Assembly: GCA_030146705.1 (NCBI GenBank) | Contig: JASLBE010000053.1 | Location: 1-31,870, forward strand | Direction of reading: 5' to 3' | DNA from: Tissierellales bacterium | GTDB taxonomy: Bacteria > Bacillota > Clostridia > Tissierellales > Tissierellaceae | DNA: 31,870 nucleotides | Shown here: positions 31,811 through 31,870 of the stretch, piece by piece | How positions within the stretch are numbered: position 1 is the stretch's first letter | Layout: every line of letters begins with the position of its first letter | The notes under the pieces: generated by a model | The model's input: the letters and a program-made list of their open reading frames with translations, nothing else | What the model was told of the DNA's origin: nothing | Databases searched by the model: none | Made by a program: the position numbers and the translations under genes

Positions 31811-31870
31811 ATGAAAGAGAAAAAAGAAATCAAATTAGGATATGTTCTTTTTGTAATTATATTCTTATTT
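31811..31870 (+). CDS. Start of a membrane protein gene (partial)
   Basis: ATG at 31811, preceded by AGGTAGGA, opens a frame that runs off the window after 20 residues. Six charged residues at the N-terminus (KEKKEIK) are followed by a hydrophobic run (LGYVLFVIIFLF), so it is a membrane protein with a short cytoplasmic N-terminus or one with a signal anchor. The family cannot be told from so little. Confidence 0.6.
   Translation, partial: MKEKKEIKLGYVLFVIIFLF

Overview
The window comes from an AT-rich, Gram-positive-type genome, most likely an anaerobe of the Tissierellia/Clostridia (a Peptoniphilaceae-like coccus is my best guess). The evidence is strong AGGAGG ribosome binding sites, frequent TTG and GTG starts, T-box leaders, lipoproteins with Gram-positive lipoboxes, and two orders known from clostridia: Asp23-fakA-recG-rsmD-coaD and miaB-mutS-mutL-miaA. 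No rRNA, tRNA, CRISPR array or insertion sequence was seen. Several starts given here were moved from the longest ORF to the codon with a correctly spaced ribosome binding site.

Layout. Positions 1-5441 (+) are a housekeeping operon: the end of an Asp23 protein, fatty-acid kinase FakA, RecG helicase, RsmD, CoaD and a coiled-coil protein. Positions 5495-7420 look accessory: a minimal tyrosine recombinase (-), an unknown 161-aa protein (+) and over 600 bp without genes. Positions 7420-11306 (+) are an amino-acid ABC transporter operon (two lipoprotein binding proteins, permease, ATPase) with three T-box leaders; two are in tandem before the first gene and one lies between the two binding-protein genes. 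My reading of the specifier loops is arginine (AGA, AGA, AGG).

Positions 11311-16237 (-) hold a MATE exporter with a palindromic operator candidate, a secreted helical protein of unknown function with its own palindrome over the promoter, and a radical SAM/pyridoxamine kinase pair. Positions 16341-23218 (-) are the miaB-mutS-mutL-miaA operon for tRNA modification and mismatch repair. Positions 23325-25814 (-) are a two-gene polysaccharide operon: a hyaluronan-synthase-like GT2 enzyme and a nucleotide-sugar dehydrogenase whose motifs look more like UDP-N-acetylhexosamine dehydrogenases than UDP-glucose dehydrogenase.

Positions 26066-29899 (-) hold a 61-aa unknown protein, glycerol dehydrogenase, and an operon of an M20 peptidase with YjiH/YjiG membrane proteins. 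Positions 30116-31601 (+) are a MepA-like MATE exporter behind a short leader that resembles the guanidine-IV (mepA) riboswitch. A further membrane-type gene runs off the end.

The points most worth following are the triple T-box operon with its mosaic third leader, the unusual synthase/dehydrogenase pairing, and the candidate guanidine-IV riboswitch.
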